Assembly (NCBI RefSeq): GCF_900109165.1
Contig: NZ_FNZF01000002.1
Span: forward strand, 62,001 to 126,000
Direction: 5' to 3'
Origin: Bhargavaea ginsengi
GTDB lineage: Bacteria; Bacillota; Bacilli; Bacillales_A; Planococcaceae
Length of the DNA: 64,000 nucleotides
A model generated the notes under the pieces. That model did no database searches. It had not been told where the DNA came from and saw only the letters and a program-made list of their open reading frames with translations. The position numbers were made by a program, and so were the translations under genes. This document shows, piece after piece, positions 8,129 through 17,479 of the stretch (the first letter of the stretch is position 1; each line of letters begins with the position of its first letter).

Positions 8129-8862
8129 AATCAGTTTTCGCTTTTGAAACTCCTGGAGAAGGGACTGCTTACGAAACAACAGCCAAACGGCTCATGATGC
8201 GGCTCGGTTCCTACGAAGTGTTTCTCCGCAATGCATTCGGCCTCACAGAAGTGCCAAAGGCCGTAGTGTGGACAAGCGGGGACCTGGCAAGGGATGTGTT
8301 CGGTAATGTTCCGATTCCTGCCTATACCCGGGAAGATCTAATTTTCATGTGCCCGGATCAGGAGGAATGGAAGCAGATCATGTTTGAACAGATGGACGGG
8401 GTGGACCTTCCGGAAGTGAGATCGTTTTATGAATCGGTCGGAGAAGCCCAGCTGCTGGATATCCTCGCCCATGAACTGACCCATCACCTCGACCTGTTCC
8501 CCGACGATTTTGAGGATGAACGGACGGACGCCATCTGGTTTGAGGAAGGCATGTGCTTCTACCTGCCGCGGCGCCATCTGCTCGGGGATCCGTACTTCAA
8601 GGAAGTGACAGCAACCGAGCGAACTCTGTACCATGAGCTGAAGAATCGTTACGGAAAGCATCCGCTTGATGACTTTGGTGCGGCATCCTATGAGGGGACA
8701 TTGCCTTCAATCATGTTCGATTACTGGCGCAGTTTTCTTGCGGTCAGTGAGCTGGTGGAACGTGAAAACGGCAGCGCCCATGCGGTGTTCAGAAAGTACA
8801 ACAACTGGCATGAAGAGGGAAGGGAACTCCCACTAACCGAATACTTCGAAATAGAAATCTGA
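8125..8862 (+). CDS. Putative HExxH zinc metalloprotease-like protein, unknown family
   Basis: 245-residue soluble protein that I cannot place in a named family. It carries a zinc-binding HExxH motif at residues 116-120 (HELTH, followed by HLDLF) and, about 20 residues later, WFEEGMCFY, where E140 or E141 could be the third zinc ligand as in gluzincin/peptidase-MA-type enzymes. There is no signal peptide or membrane segment, so it should act in the cytoplasm. The GTG start overlaps the preceding acetyltransferase gene by 4 bases and has an AGGTGG site within that gene. The proteolytic role is inferred from the motif only; a toxin-like or maturation role cannot be excluded. Confidence 0.7.
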   Translation: MKSVFAFETPGEGTAYETTAKRLMMRLGSYEVFLRNAFGLTEVPKAVVWTSGDLARDVFGNVPIPAYTREDLIFMCPDQEEWKQIMFEQMDGVDLPEVRSFYESVGEAQLLDILAHELTHHLDLFPDDFEDERTDAIWFEEGMCFYLPRRHLLGDPYFKEVTATERTLYHELKNRYGKHPLDDFGAASYEGTLPSIMFDYWRSFLAVSELVERENGSAHAVFRKYNNWHEEGRELPLTEYFEIEI

Positions 8863-8904
8863 TTGAACTGAAGATTTCGACTATCATAGATTCTGTAATA
8901 ATCC

Positions 8905-8947
8905 GAACCGCGCCACATATGTATATATGGGCTGCGGTTCTATTTCT
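8905..8947 (+). terminator. Intrinsic terminator before the aldehyde dehydrogenase
   Basis: GAACCGC / GCGGTTC arms extended by GCC/GGC inside, loop of about 14 bases, then TATTTCTT. Confidence 0.65.
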
Positions 8948-9065
8948 TGGTGCGCGGCAACCTGCTTTACACTAAAAAGAAATAGAGGTTGAAAAGTTCA
9001 ATGCTTTCTGACAATATAGGTAATAGCAAGAAGAAAGCGCATACAAGAATGGGAGGAATGAACAA

Positions 9066-10607
9066 ATGGTACAAGTGATCAAGTCCCGGGTTTATGCAAA
9101 TCCCAACACGGAAGGTGCGAAAGTCAACTTCCGGGAGAAGTACGACAACTATATCGGAGGCCAGTGGGTGCCCCCGGCAAAAGGTGAGTACTTTGATAAC
9201 ATCACCCCGGTGACGGGCCAGGTGTTCACGAAAGTGGCGCGTTCCACGGAAGAGGATATCGAGAAGGCGCTTGACGCCGCGCATGCCGCCAAGGATGCCT
9301 GGGGCAAGACTTCCGTCCAAGAAAGGTCCAGGATCCTCCTGAAAATCGCGGACCGCATGGAAGAAAATCTCGAAATGCTGGCGGTTGCGGAAACATGGGA
9401 CAACGGCAAAGCGGTCCGAGAGACGCTTAATGCCGATCTCCCACTTGCCATCGATCATTTCCGTTACTTTGCGGGTGCGCTGCGTTCTCAGGAAGGCGGC
9501 ATCAGCCAGATTGACGACAATACGGTCGCCTATCATTTCCATGAGCCGCTCGGCGTGGTCGGACAGATCATCCCTTGGAACTTCCCGATTCTTATGGCGG
9601 TCTGGAAGCTCGCTCCGGCGCTTGCCGCAGGCAACTGTGTCGTCCTGAAGCCGGCCGAGCAGACACCGGCATCAATCATGGTGCTGGTCGAACTAATCGA
9701 AGACCTGCTCCCTGCGGGCGTGATCAACGTCGTCAACGGATTCGGCCTTGAAGCCGGAAAGCCGCTCGCGTCCAATCCGCGCATCAGCAAGATCGCATTC
9801 ACGGGCGAAACGACAACCGGCCGCCTGATCATGCAGTATGCATCGCAGAACCTGATTCCGGTCACGCTCGAACTGGGCGGCAAGTCGCCGAACATCTTCT
9901 TTGAAGACGTGTTCGATGAAGACGATGCCTTCCTCGACAAAGCGGTAGAAGGGTTTGTCATGTTCGCACTCAACCAGGGTGAAGTATGCACATGCCCATC
10001 GCGTGCGCTGATCCAGGAATCCATCTATGACAAATTCATCGAGCGTGCCATCAAGCGCGTCGAAGCGATCAAGACCGGCAACCCGCTTGATCCTGATGTC
10101 ATGATGGGTGCCCAGGCATCCAATGAGCAGCTGGAAAAGATTCTCTCCTACCTGAAGATCGGCAAAGAAGAAGGCGCAGAATGCCTGACAGGTGGCGAGC
10201 GCAACCAGCTCGAGGACGACCTCGCCGAAGGCTACTACGTCAAGCCGACCGTCTTCAAGGGCGACAACAAGATGCGCATTTTCCAGGAGGAGATCTTCGG
10301 TCCAGTCGTCGCTGTCACGACATTCAAGGATGCCGAAGAGGCGCTTGAAATCGCTAATGACACGCTCTACGGCCTTGGAGCAGGCGTATGGTCCCGTGAT
10401 ATGAATACCGCCTACAAGATGGGCCGCGGCATCCAGGCCGGCCGTGTGTGGACGAACTGCTACCATGCCTACCCGGCACACGCGGCATTCGGCGGATACA
10501 AAATGTCCGGCATCGGCCGCGAGACGCACCAGATGATGCTCTCGCACTATCAGCAGACGAAGAACCTCCTCGTCAGCTACGACGAAAGCAAGCAGGGCTT
10601 CTTCTGA
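9066..10607 (+). CDS. NAD-dependent aldehyde dehydrogenase (ExaC/AldA-like)
   Basis: 513-residue class I/II aldehyde dehydrogenase that oxidises aldehydes to acids with NAD. The general base is E269 in LELGGKSP and the catalytic nucleophile is C308 in [26 protein letters not shown] and FTGETTTGR are the cofactor-binding parts. The version with CTCPSR at the active site, followed by a DUF779 gene, resembles acetaldehyde/ethanol dehydrogenases of the ExaC type. The upstream spacer contains TTGAA-AAG-TTCAA at 8989-9001, a possible operator. The start follows GGGAGGAAT. Exact substrate unknown; acetaldehyde or other short aldehydes are likely. Confidence 0.9.
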   Translation: MVQVIKSRVYANPNTEGAKVNFREKYDNYIGGQWVPPAKGEYFDNITPVTGQVFTKVARSTEEDIEKALDAAHAAKDAWGKTSVQERSRILLKIADRMEENLEMLAVAETWDNGKAVRETLNADLPLAIDHFRYFAGALRSQEGGISQIDDNTVAYHFHEPLGVVGQIIPWNFPILMAVWKLAPALAAGNCVVLKPAEQTPASIMVLVELIEDLLPAGVINVVNGFGLEAGKPLASNPRISKIAFTGETTTGRLIMQYASQNLIPVTLELGGKSPNIFFEDVFDEDDAFLDKAVEGFVMFALNQGEVCTCPSRALIQESIYDKFIERAIKRVEAIKTGNPLDPDVMMGAQASNEQLEKILSYLKIGKEEGAECLTGGERNQLEDDLAEGYYVKPTVFKGDNKMRIFQEEIFGPVVAVTTFKDAEEALEIANDTLYGLGAGVWSRDMNTAYKMGRGIQAGRVWTNCYHAYPAHAAFGGYKMSGIGRETHQMMLSHYQQTKNLLVSYDESKQGFF

Positions 10608-10626
10608 TCCGGAAGGAGGATGCTAC

Positions 10627-10983
10627 ATGGTTGAACGCGTCACCGCAACGGATGAAGCGATCGAACTGATCCGCAAACTGCAGGAAAAGCACGGCCCCGT
10701 CATGTTCCACCAGTCCGGCGGCTGCTGCGACGGATCATCCCCGATGTGCTACCCCGAAGGCGACCTGCTGATCGGCAGCCAGGATGTCCTCCTCGGCGAA
10801 ATCGGCGGCGCCAAGTTCTACATGAACAAAAACCAGTATGACTACTGGAAGCACACCCAGGTCATCATCGACGTCGTCGACGGACGGGGCGGCATGTTCT
10901 CCCTGGAAGGGGTGGAGGGGAAGCGGTTCCTCTCCCGCTCCAGGGCCTTTACGAAAGATGAGACTGAAGTGCTCGGCATCTAA
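10627..10983 (+). CDS. DUF779 family protein, partner of aldehyde dehydrogenase
   Basis: 118-residue protein of the DUF779 family, recognised by HQSGGCCDGSSPMCYP (about residues 29-44), a cysteine-rich motif that looks like a metal or thiol site. The gene starts 20 bases after the aldehyde dehydrogenase stop with a GGAAGGAGG site, so the two are co-transcribed, as is common for this family. Its function is not established; an accessory or redox role for the dehydrogenase is inference from the pairing. A strong terminator closes the operon. Confidence 0.85.
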   Translation: MVERVTATDEAIELIRKLQEKHGPVMFHQSGGCCDGSSPMCYPEGDLLIGSQDVLLGEIGGAKFYMNKNQYDYWKHTQVIIDVVDGRGGMFSLEGVEGKRFLSRSRAFTKDETEVLGI

Positions 10984-10991
10984 TAATAGCG

Positions 10992-11024
10992 ACACCCGCC
11001 ATTTGTGGATGGCGGGTGTTTTTG
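10992..11024 (+). terminator. Intrinsic terminator of the aldehyde dehydrogenase-DUF779 operon
   Basis: ACACCCGCCAT / ATGGCGGGTGT perfect arms with 6-base loop and a T-run. Confidence 0.9.
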
Positions 11025-11108
11025 TGTTTGTGTACGGTCAGCCTCCGATCTTCCTTGCCAATGTGCGCACATCTGTTCTACCATGAAGAACAAGAGAGAG
11101 GTGATTCC

Positions 11109-11567
11109 ATGGCAGAACATATTTTTAAACTAAAAGCCGATTGGCCCGGTCTTCGGAATGATGTCGGCGTCATCGAGTCCGGGAATCTGAAGACGAAGAT
11201 TTCCATCCCTCCGGAAATGGACGGACCGGGAGTCGGGACGAATCCTGATGAGATGCTTCTGGGGGCGGCGGCGACCTGCTATATCATCACGCTTGCTGCC
11301 ATGCTGGAGCGTTCCGGAATCGACAAGGAGTCGCTCACGATGGATTCCGAGGCGACCGTGGATGTGACCAATGGTGTCTTTACCTATAAGAGGATTGTGC
11401 ACAAGCCTAGGCTCGTGCTTGCTGCGGGGACAGACGAAAAGAAGATTTCCTTTGCAAGGCGCATTACGGAAAAGGCGGAGACGTCCTGCATGATCAGCCG
11501 TGCCATCAAAGGGAATGTTGAGATCGGCCTCGAAGCGAAAGTCCTGCGGTCCGGGGAAACTGACTGA
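11109..11567 (+). CDS. OsmC family peroxiredoxin-like protein
   Basis: 152-residue OsmC/Ohr-fold protein, predicted cytoplasmic thiol peroxidase acting on organic hydroperoxides. Two cysteines sit where the family's reactive pair is expected: one in GAAATCYIITLAAML and one in KAETSCMISRAI. It resembles the SACOL1771-type subgroup of Bacillales. An upstream in-frame start exists, but the ATG at 11109 is chosen because it follows GAGAGGTGATTCC at ideal spacing. It is separated from the dehydrogenase operon by a terminator, so it is likely a separate unit. Confidence 0.85.
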   Translation: MAEHIFKLKADWPGLRNDVGVIESGNLKTKISIPPEMDGPGVGTNPDEMLLGAAATCYIITLAAMLERSGIDKESLTMDSEATVDVTNGVFTYKRIVHKPRLVLAAGTDEKKISFARRITEKAETSCMISRAIKGNVEIGLEAKVLRSGETD

Positions 11568-11609
11568 GCTGAGCTGGAAAACCGGTCCTGTATGACAGGT
11601 CTGAGATGG

Positions 11610-11615
11610 TATAAT
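11610..11615 (+). promoter_or_regulatory. Extended -10 promoter element upstream of sbcDC
   Basis: TGGTATAAT (TATAAT at 11610-11615) is an extended -10 element 41 bases before sbcD. No good -35 hexamer is seen at 16-18 bases upstream, which extended -10 promoters can tolerate. Confidence 0.45.
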
Positions 11616-11656
11616 CATTTAATAGAAAAAGACTCGGATGAAAAGGTGGGAAATAG

Positions 11657-12829
11657 ATGAAAATCTTCCATACGGCCGACTGGCATTTGGGCAAGATCGT
11701 CCAGGGGGTGCATATGACGGAGGATCAGCGCCATGTGCTTGAGCAGCTGACCGAAGCCGCACGGACGGAACGGCCGGACGCCATCATCATCGCGGGCGAT
11801 CTGTACGATCGGGCGGTACCGCCGACCGATGCGGTCCGCCTGCTGGATGACGTCCTCTCGGAAATCGTGCTCGGGCTCGGAATTCCGGTAATAGCGGTAG
11901 CGGGCAACCATGACTCCCCGAACCGCCTTCATTTCGGCAGTGGCTTTATGAAGGAAAAAGGGTTTCATATGAGCGGAATCCTGGAATCGGATGCCGCTCC
12001 GGTCATCCTGGAAGACGAGCACGGTGAAGTTCACTTCCACTGTGTGCCGTTTGCCGACCCATCGGTTGTCCGGGCGCTATATGAAGACGATTCGGTTACA
12101 AATCATGATGAGGCGATGCGTTGCTTGCTTGACCACCGCTGCGGCGGTTTTGACCCGGCAGCACGCCATGTGCTGATCGGACATGCCTTCGTGACACCAG
12201 GCGCGGAGCCCGAGGAGAACACAAGCACATCCGAACGCCCGCTGTCTGTCGGCGGGGCGGAATACGTGGATGCGGGGCGCTTCGGCAAGTTCCATTACAC
12301 GGCACTCGGCCACCTTCACCGTGCCCATTCGGTCGGGAGCCCGGTGGTCCGCTACTCCGGATCCCCTCTGAAGTATTCGATCTCCGAAGAGACCCACAAC
12401 AAGGGCTTCCTTTGCGTGGAACTGGACGGTGAGGGGCAGGTAACTGTCGAACACCGGCCGCTGAACCCGCGGCGTGACATGAGAACAGTGGAGGGGACGC
12501 TTGCTGAAATTCTTGAGATGCCGCATTCGGAAGACTATGTGTTTGTCCGGCTGCTCGATGAAACGCCTGTCCTGTACCCAATGGAGCGGATCCGATCCGT
12601 TTTCCCGAACGCCCTCCATGTGTCCCGGGTGATGCCTGTCCGGCCTGACGGAACGGACAAGCCGGGCAGACGGACGGAAGAGATGGATGATGCCGCCATG
12701 TTCCGGGCATTCCACGAGGAAATCACGGGCTGTGCGCCTGATGAGGAGACAGAAGAACTTTTCCGTAGCGTGCTGGATGAGCTGCTTGCGGATGAGCGCG
12801 AGACAGTGAAGGAGGCGGTGAAACGATGA
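11657..12829 (+). CDS. sbcD: Exonuclease SbcCD subunit D
   Basis: 390-residue nuclease subunit (Mre11 family) of the SbcCD complex, which cuts DNA hairpins and processes double-strand ends. The phosphoesterase metal-binding motifs appear in order: DWHLGK (about residue 8), GDLYDR, GNHDSPNR, GHAF and GHLHRAH. The length is typical. The start follows AAGGTGGG. The stop overlaps the sbcC start by four bases (ATGA), the usual coupling for this pair. Confidence 0.95.
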   Translation: MKIFHTADWHLGKIVQGVHMTEDQRHVLEQLTEAARTERPDAIIIAGDLYDRAVPPTDAVRLLDDVLSEIVLGLGIPVIAVAGNHDSPNRLHFGSGFMKEKGFHMSGILESDAAPVILEDEHGEVHFHCVPFADPSVVRALYEDDSVTNHDEAMRCLLDHRCGGFDPAARHVLIGHAFVTPGAEPEENTSTSERPLSVGGAEYVDAGRFGKFHYTALGHLHRAHSVGSPVVRYSGSPLKYSISEETHNKGFLCVELDGEGQVTVEHRPLNPRRDMRTVEGTLAEILEMPHSEDYVFVRLLDETPVLYPMERIRSVFPNALHVSRVMPVRPDGTDKPGRRTEEMDDAAMFRAFHEEITGCAPDEETEELFRSVLDELLADERETVKEAVKR

Positions 12830-15800
12830 AACCGCTGAAGCTGAAGATGACGGCATTCGGCCCCTATAAGGAATGCGAAACGATTGATTTCACTGAACTG
12901 GGGGACCGGGGTCTGTTTGCCATCTCGGGTCCGACTGGTTCAGGGAAAACCTCGATTTTTGATGCCATTTGCTACGCCCTTTACGGCAAGGCGAGCGGTG
13001 AAGAGCGCGAAGACCGGAGCCTCCGCTCCGACTTTGCGGACGATAAAGTACATACGGAAGTCGAGCTTTGGTTTGAATCGGCTGGAGATACCTACAGGAT
13101 CATGCGCCGCATGCCCCATGTGAAGGCCGGAAACAAAAGCGCGACGGGTGACCGGATCGAGCTGTTCAAGATCGACAGTGAAACAGAAAAGCCTGTCACC
13201 GATCGCCAGATGACAACCGAGGTCAATGCCAAGGTGGCCGAGCTGATCGGTTTTAGCCACGACCAGTTCAGCCAGATCGTCATGCTACCGCAGGGGGAGT
13301 TCCGGAAACTGCTTACATCCGATACGGAAAACAAGGAAAAGATCTTCCGGAGGATTTTCCGCACGAAGAAATACAAAGACATGGAAGCGGCTCTGAAAGA
13401 GAGGAAATCCGCCGTCGAGGTGGAATGGAAAAAATCTTCGGGCCAAATTGCCTGGCAGGCCAAGCATCTTCTGGATACGCTCCCGGACCTCAGCGAAGAA
13501 CTGGCAGCCAGCCTTTCCGATGAACATCCGAATGCGGGGAAAGTCATCGAGGGGTTGTTCGGTGAACAGGAACGTCGGCTGATCGAGACGGAGCGGCTGA
13601 CAAAAGAAGCGGAACAGCTGGAGGCCGGGCTCATGGAAGCCAACCGGCGACTATCCGCTGCACAAGAGCTGAACAGCAGGCTGGCAGAGTGGGAAGAGAA
13701 AAAGCGTCAATTGTCCGGATTGAATCAACGTCTCCCAGAGATGGAGGAAAAACGCCGCGCGGTCAATCTTGCACGCCTCGCGGCAAGAATCCGTCCTGCT
13801 GAGGAAAAAATGGCGGATGCAAAGCGGGAGCAACAACAGGCGATAGAGGCTGTGAAACAGGCGGAGCTGACTCTCTCCGCATCACAGGAAGCCGAAAAAG
13901 CAGCCGTTGCCAGAGCGCTGGAAGCTAGGGAACGAGATCCCCAGATCGACGCCAAGCGCCGGGAAGCGGAGCGTCTCGAGGAAGCACGACCCCGACTCGA
14001 TGAGCGTGAACAGGCACTTCTTAAACTGGCCGTTGAGCAGGCCGGACAGAAAAGGCTGTCGGATGAGGCGGAGTCCCTCCGTGCTGGCGCCGTAAAGCTC
14101 CGAGAAAGACAGGAATCCCTCCGCGAAGAAATCGCGGCCCTTGAAGAAGCCCTTGCTGGCACAGATGAACTTCATGAACAGCTCACGGCAGCCGAGCGGG
14201 ACTGCGAACTTCTTGAGGAACATCTCCGCCTCCTGGGGATTGTCAGGAAAGCAGGGGAGGATGCAGAGCGTGACGAGTGCCGGAAGGATGAAGCGGAAGC
14301 CGTGTTGCATCGACTGAAACAACAGCTTCGGGACAGCCAGGCGGCTTCACTTGCCATTCATCTCCATGACGGGGCGCCCTGTCCGGTATGTGGTAGTACC
14401 GAGCATCCTGCACCGGCTGGCTCCACTGACGGTCCGGATCACTCCGCACTTGAAGAGGCCGAGGCGGTATTTCTTGCAGCGCAATCAAATGCGGTCAGCT
14501 CGGCAAGCATCCTTAAGCTTCAGAACGGACAGCTGGAGCAATCTGCAGACCGCCTGTCAGGGCGCGGACTGGAAGTAGCCGGAGCCGCCGAAATCCTGGC
14601 CGCCAGGAAGGAACAGTCGGAGCAGTTTCAGGAAGCCATTTCAACTGCCAAGTCACGCCGAAACCAGCTTTCGTCACTGCGAAAGGACGAGGAAAGCCTC
14701 CGGATAAAGGTAGATGAAGTTGCTGCCAAGCTGACGAATCATACAGAAGATCTGGCGGGCACGACAAGCCGAATCGCCTCCCTCGAAGCGACCATCACCG
14801 GACTGGAGCGTTCGATTCCGGAAGGCTACGGTGATGTCCGATCACTTGATATGGCTCTGGCAAGGCTCCGCGAAATAATCGGAAAGCATGACCGCATGAA
14901 GGAACAGCTGGAAACAGCCGCCACAGAGGCGGCGGACCAACGGAAAGCTGCCGAACAATCGTTGACTTTCGCTGTCAGGCAAAATGAAAAAGCGGAGAAC
15001 CAGCTCCAGGAGGCAGAAGCTGCCTTCCGGGAAAAGCTTGCCGCTTCCACTTTCAGTTCTGCGGAAGCGTATCATGCAGCGCTCATGTCTGATCACCTGG
15101 CGGATGAGACAGAAGCAATCATCCGGACGTTCGAGAATGACTTCCATGCCGTGAAAATTAGAGAAAGCGAACTCGCCGCAAATCTTGAAGGCAGTGAGCG
15201 TGCGGATCTGGAGGGTCTCAGGCTGCTGGCACAAGAAGCGAAGACTGCATGCGACCTGGCACAGGAGCGGCTCATCCATTCCCGCAATACACTGAACACG
15301 ATCAAAAAAGGTATTGCCGCTATGCGGGAAGCGGCCACTGAAGCCGAGACGCTTGAGAAGAAGCTCGGTAAAGTGGCGGGTCTGTATGATCTGATCCGCG
15401 GACAAAACGCAGACAAGCTGTCGTTTGAACGCTACCTGCAGATTGAATACCTGGAGCGAATTCTGCTTTCGGCAAACGAGCGGTTGAAGGACCTGTCGAA
15501 TGGCCAATTTGAACTGCTGCGCAGCGACCGGCAGGAAGCCCGCGGACGGCAGAGCGGCCTTGGCATTGATGTGTATGATGCCTACACGGGACAGGCAAGG
15601 GACGTCCGTACACTTTCCGGGGGCGAGAAGTTTAATGCATCGCTTTCCCTGGCCTTAGGGATGGCGGATGTCATCCAGGGATTCGGGGGGAACATCCGTG
15701 TCGATACGATGTTCATCGACGAAGGGTTCGGCTCACTTGATCCGGAATCGTTGCAAAAGGCGATCGAGGCGCTGATCGGACTGCAGCGGAACGGCCGTGT

Positions 15801-15909
15801 CGTCGGCGTGATCTCCCATGTCGAAGAACTCAAGTCAGCCATGCCGGCGGTCCTCAAAGTCACCAAGTCAAAAGCGGGCCACAGCTCGACTGAATTTGTA
15901 TTGAAGTGA
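12826..15909 (+). CDS. sbcC: Exonuclease SbcCD subunit C (SMC-like ATPase)
   Basis: 1027-residue Rad50-type ATPase partner of SbcD. Walker A GPTGSGKTS is near residue 35, then long coiled coils rich in Glu, Ala and Arg, a zinc-hook CPVC at residues 519-522 in the middle, a second coiled coil, and the C-terminal ABC signature LSGGEKFNASLSLAL (about 930) with Walker B MFIDEGFGSLD (about 963). All parts needed for ATP-driven dimerisation are present. It is the last gene of the sbcDC operon; a terminator follows within 5 bases. Confidence 0.95.
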   Translation: MKPLKLKMTAFGPYKECETIDFTELGDRGLFAISGPTGSGKTSIFDAICYALYGKASGEEREDRSLRSDFADDKVHTEVELWFESAGDTYRIMRRMPHVKAGNKSATGDRIELFKIDSETEKPVTDRQMTTEVNAKVAELIGFSHDQFSQIVMLPQGEFRKLLTSDTENKEKIFRRIFRTKKYKDMEAALKERKSAVEVEWKKSSGQIAWQAKHLLDTLPDLSEELAASLSDEHPNAGKVIEGLFGEQERRLIETERLTKEAEQLEAGLMEANRRLSAAQELNSRLAEWEEKKRQLSGLNQRLPEMEEKRRAVNLARLAARIRPAEEKMADAKREQQQAIEAVKQAELTLSASQEAEKAAVARALEARERDPQIDAKRREAERLEEARPRLDEREQALLKLAVEQAGQKRLSDEAESLRAGAVKLRERQESLREEIAALEEALAGTDELHEQLTAAERDCELLEEHLRLLGIVRKAGEDAERDECRKDEAEAVLHRLKQQLRDSQAASLAIHLHDGAPCPVCGSTEHPAPAGSTDGPDHSALEEAEAVFLAAQSNAVSSASILKLQNGQLEQSADRLSGRGLEVAGAAEILAARKEQSEQFQEAISTAKSRRNQLSSLRKDEESLRIKVDEVAAKLTNHTEDLAGTTSRIASLEATITGLERSIPEGYGDVRSLDMALARLREIIGKHDRMKEQLETAATEAADQRKAAEQSLTFAVRQNEKAENQLQEAEAAFREKLAASTFSSAEAYHAALMSDHLADETEAIIRTFENDFHAVKIRESELAANLEGSERADLEGLRLLAQEAKTACDLAQERLIHSRNTLNTIKKGIAAMREAATEAETLEKKLGKVAGLYDLIRGQNADKLSFERYLQIEYLERILLSANERLKDLSNGQFELLRSDRQEARGRQSGLGIDVYDAYTGQARDVRTLSGGEKFNASLSLALGMADVIQGFGGNIRVDTMFIDEGFGSLDPESLQKAIEALIGLQRNGRVVGVISHVEELKSAMPAVLKVTKSKAGHSSTEFVLK

Positions 15910-15912
15910 TCA

Positions 15913-15957
15913 GAAGCCTTCGTTCGCATAAAGCGGATGAAGGCTTCCTTTTGTTTA
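15913..15957 (+). terminator. Intrinsic terminator after sbcC
   Basis: GAAGCCTTC / GAAGGCTTC arms, 17-base loop, then CTTTTGTTT. Confidence 0.75.
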
Positions 15958-16011
15958 GGGAAGGACACCGGGTTCCTCAGTCGAATAAGATTAGGAAAGG
16001 GGGAAGAGTGC

Positions 16012-17292
16012 ATGGATTGGCAGGCATACGAACAATTTGCAGAGAGAATACGGGGTGGGGAAGAAATTCCGGGAATGGCAATCGGTGCCGCGCGGAACGG
16101 GGAGCCGCTTTTTGTGAGCGGCTTCGGAACAATTGACGCGGGGGGAGCAGCGAACGTAACACCCGATACGGTGTTCGGAACGGCGTCCGTGACCAAGTCG
16201 TTTACGGCGCTTGCCATACATATTTTGACCGCGGAAGGAAAACTTTCACTCACGGACCCGGCAGTCATGTATGTGCCGGAAGCAGAATTGGTTCCCGTAA
16301 TCAGGAATGCAGAACTCCGTCACCTTCTCTCACATACTACCGGCATGCCGCCGGTGAGACGGCGTGAAGAGATAGAGGGATTTGATGACCATATCAGGTA
16401 CCTGGAAAGTCTGGACATGGAACCGATTGGTGCTCCCGGCGAGCAGATCAGTTATTCAAATGATGCATTCCTGCTTCTTGGCGCAATCATCGAACGGGTG
16501 TCAGGCATGGATTACCGGGAATTCATCATGGATCGCATTGTCCGGCCTGCCGGTATGATGAGAACTACTTTCACGCCGCCCGAGCAGGGAGTGCATGCGA
16601 ATACCGCTGTTCAATACTCGGAAAAGCTTTTGCCGGTGGACTGGCCGTCACTCGGCAATTATGCAGTCGGCGGAGGCGTCCGCTCAACGGTGAATGACCT
16701 CCTCATCTACGGAAGATTGTATACGGACCGCTCGTTCCGTGAATCCGTGATTGGAAATGTCGATACATCGGGAATGCAAAAACGTGTGGCCATGGTCGAT
16801 GGAACCACTTTCTACGGCCATGGTTTGATGGTCACGCCTGACTTTGGTGGCTCAGTCCTCGTCCACCACGGGGGCGGCCAGCCGGGTGTCTCTTCCTCAA
16901 TTGGCTTCCTTCCCGATCAGGGGATCACTGTTGCCGTCCTGACGAACAGGACCGGTGTGTCCGCGGAAAAGCTGATGAAGGGTGCCATCTATACGGCGCT
17001 CGGGCGATCTCCTGAGGAAGCGGCAGTCAGCCTTCCTGATGTTCCGGTATCCCCCGATGAATTGAAGACATTCACCGGCCATTACCGGAACGATGAAGAC
17101 CCGGACGGCTTCCGGATCGATGCGGCTGAAAGTGGATTGGTAATTTTGACTGATGGGCGCACAGACCATCTGCGGCCGGTGGCACCTACACATTTCCAAA
17201 ATGACCGTACCGGAAAATTTGTCCGGTTGGAAGGATCCATGGCATTCACAGGGTTGCGGGTGTATTGGAAAGAGACCGGAAATAAAGAGTGA
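16012..17292 (+). CDS. Serine hydrolase of the class C beta-lactamase/penicillin-binding family
   Basis: 426-residue PF00144-type serine hydrolase. The catalytic SxxK is S59-V-T-K62 (in TASVTKSF), the second motif is Y148-S-N, and the third is HHGGG near residue 285. A small C-terminal domain (after about 330) resembles the lipocalin-like extension found in this family. No signal peptide is seen with the chosen start, so it is probably cytoplasmic and more likely an esterase or D-amino-peptidase than a secreted beta-lactamase. The ATG at 16012 is preferred over an in-frame start 75 bases upstream because it follows GGAAAGGGGGAAG. It directly precedes a 21-nt repeat array. Confidence 0.85.
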   Translation: MDWQAYEQFAERIRGGEEIPGMAIGAARNGEPLFVSGFGTIDAGGAANVTPDTVFGTASVTKSFTALAIHILTAEGKLSLTDPAVMYVPEAELVPVIRNAELRHLLSHTTGMPPVRRREEIEGFDDHIRYLESLDMEPIGAPGEQISYSNDAFLLLGAIIERVSGMDYREFIMDRIVRPAGMMRTTFTPPEQGVHANTAVQYSEKLLPVDWPSLGNYAVGGGVRSTVNDLLIYGRLYTDRSFRESVIGNVDTSGMQKRVAMVDGTTFYGHGLMVTPDFGGSVLVHHGGGQPGVSSSIGFLPDQGITVAVLTNRTGVSAEKLMKGAIYTALGRSPEEAAVSLPDVPVSPDELKTFTGHYRNDEDPDGFRIDAAESGLVILTDGRTDHLRPVAPTHFQNDRTGKFVRLEGSMAFTGLRVYWKETGNKE

Positions 17293-17412
17293 ACGACGCG
17301 AAATGGTGGGTTGCAGTCGCGAAATAAGGTACTGAAGGCGCAAAATCCCGAGTTGCCGACACGAAAAATGATATTGTCGACGCGAATTTCGGTGTTGCCG
17401 TCGCAAAAGCCT
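17293..17412. repeat. Array of six degenerate 21-nt repeats, single orientation
   Basis: The core CGCGAAAT (variants CGCAAAAT, CACGAAAA, CGCGAATT, CGCAAAAG) recurs at 17297, 17318, 17339, 17360, 17381 and 17402, exactly 21 bases apart, with the intervening bases diverged but often ending TTGC. It starts right at the stop of the serine hydrolase gene and ends before the terminator of the convergent transporter gene. Because 21 is divisible by three, false reading frames here show a seven-residue periodicity. It looks related to the arrays at 46.6 and 63.1 kb. Confidence 0.8.
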
Positions 17413-17429
17413 TCACCACATGAACCAAT

Positions 17430-17470
17430 TAAAAAGGACGATCCGAAGCCTATTAGCTTCGGATCGTCCT
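17430..17470 (-). terminator. Terminator of the MFS transporter gene
   Basis: Perfect 15-base arms AGGACGATCCGAAGC / GCTTCGGATCGTCCT with a 6-base loop; on the minus strand they are followed by a T-run. Confidence 0.9.
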
Positions 17471-17479
17471 ATTGCCTAT

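Noticed and set aside
17246-17428. Minus-strand frame with a seven-residue periodic protein
   Set aside because: The periodicity is a by-product of the 21-nt DNA repeat; no start site and overlap with the end of the serine hydrolase.
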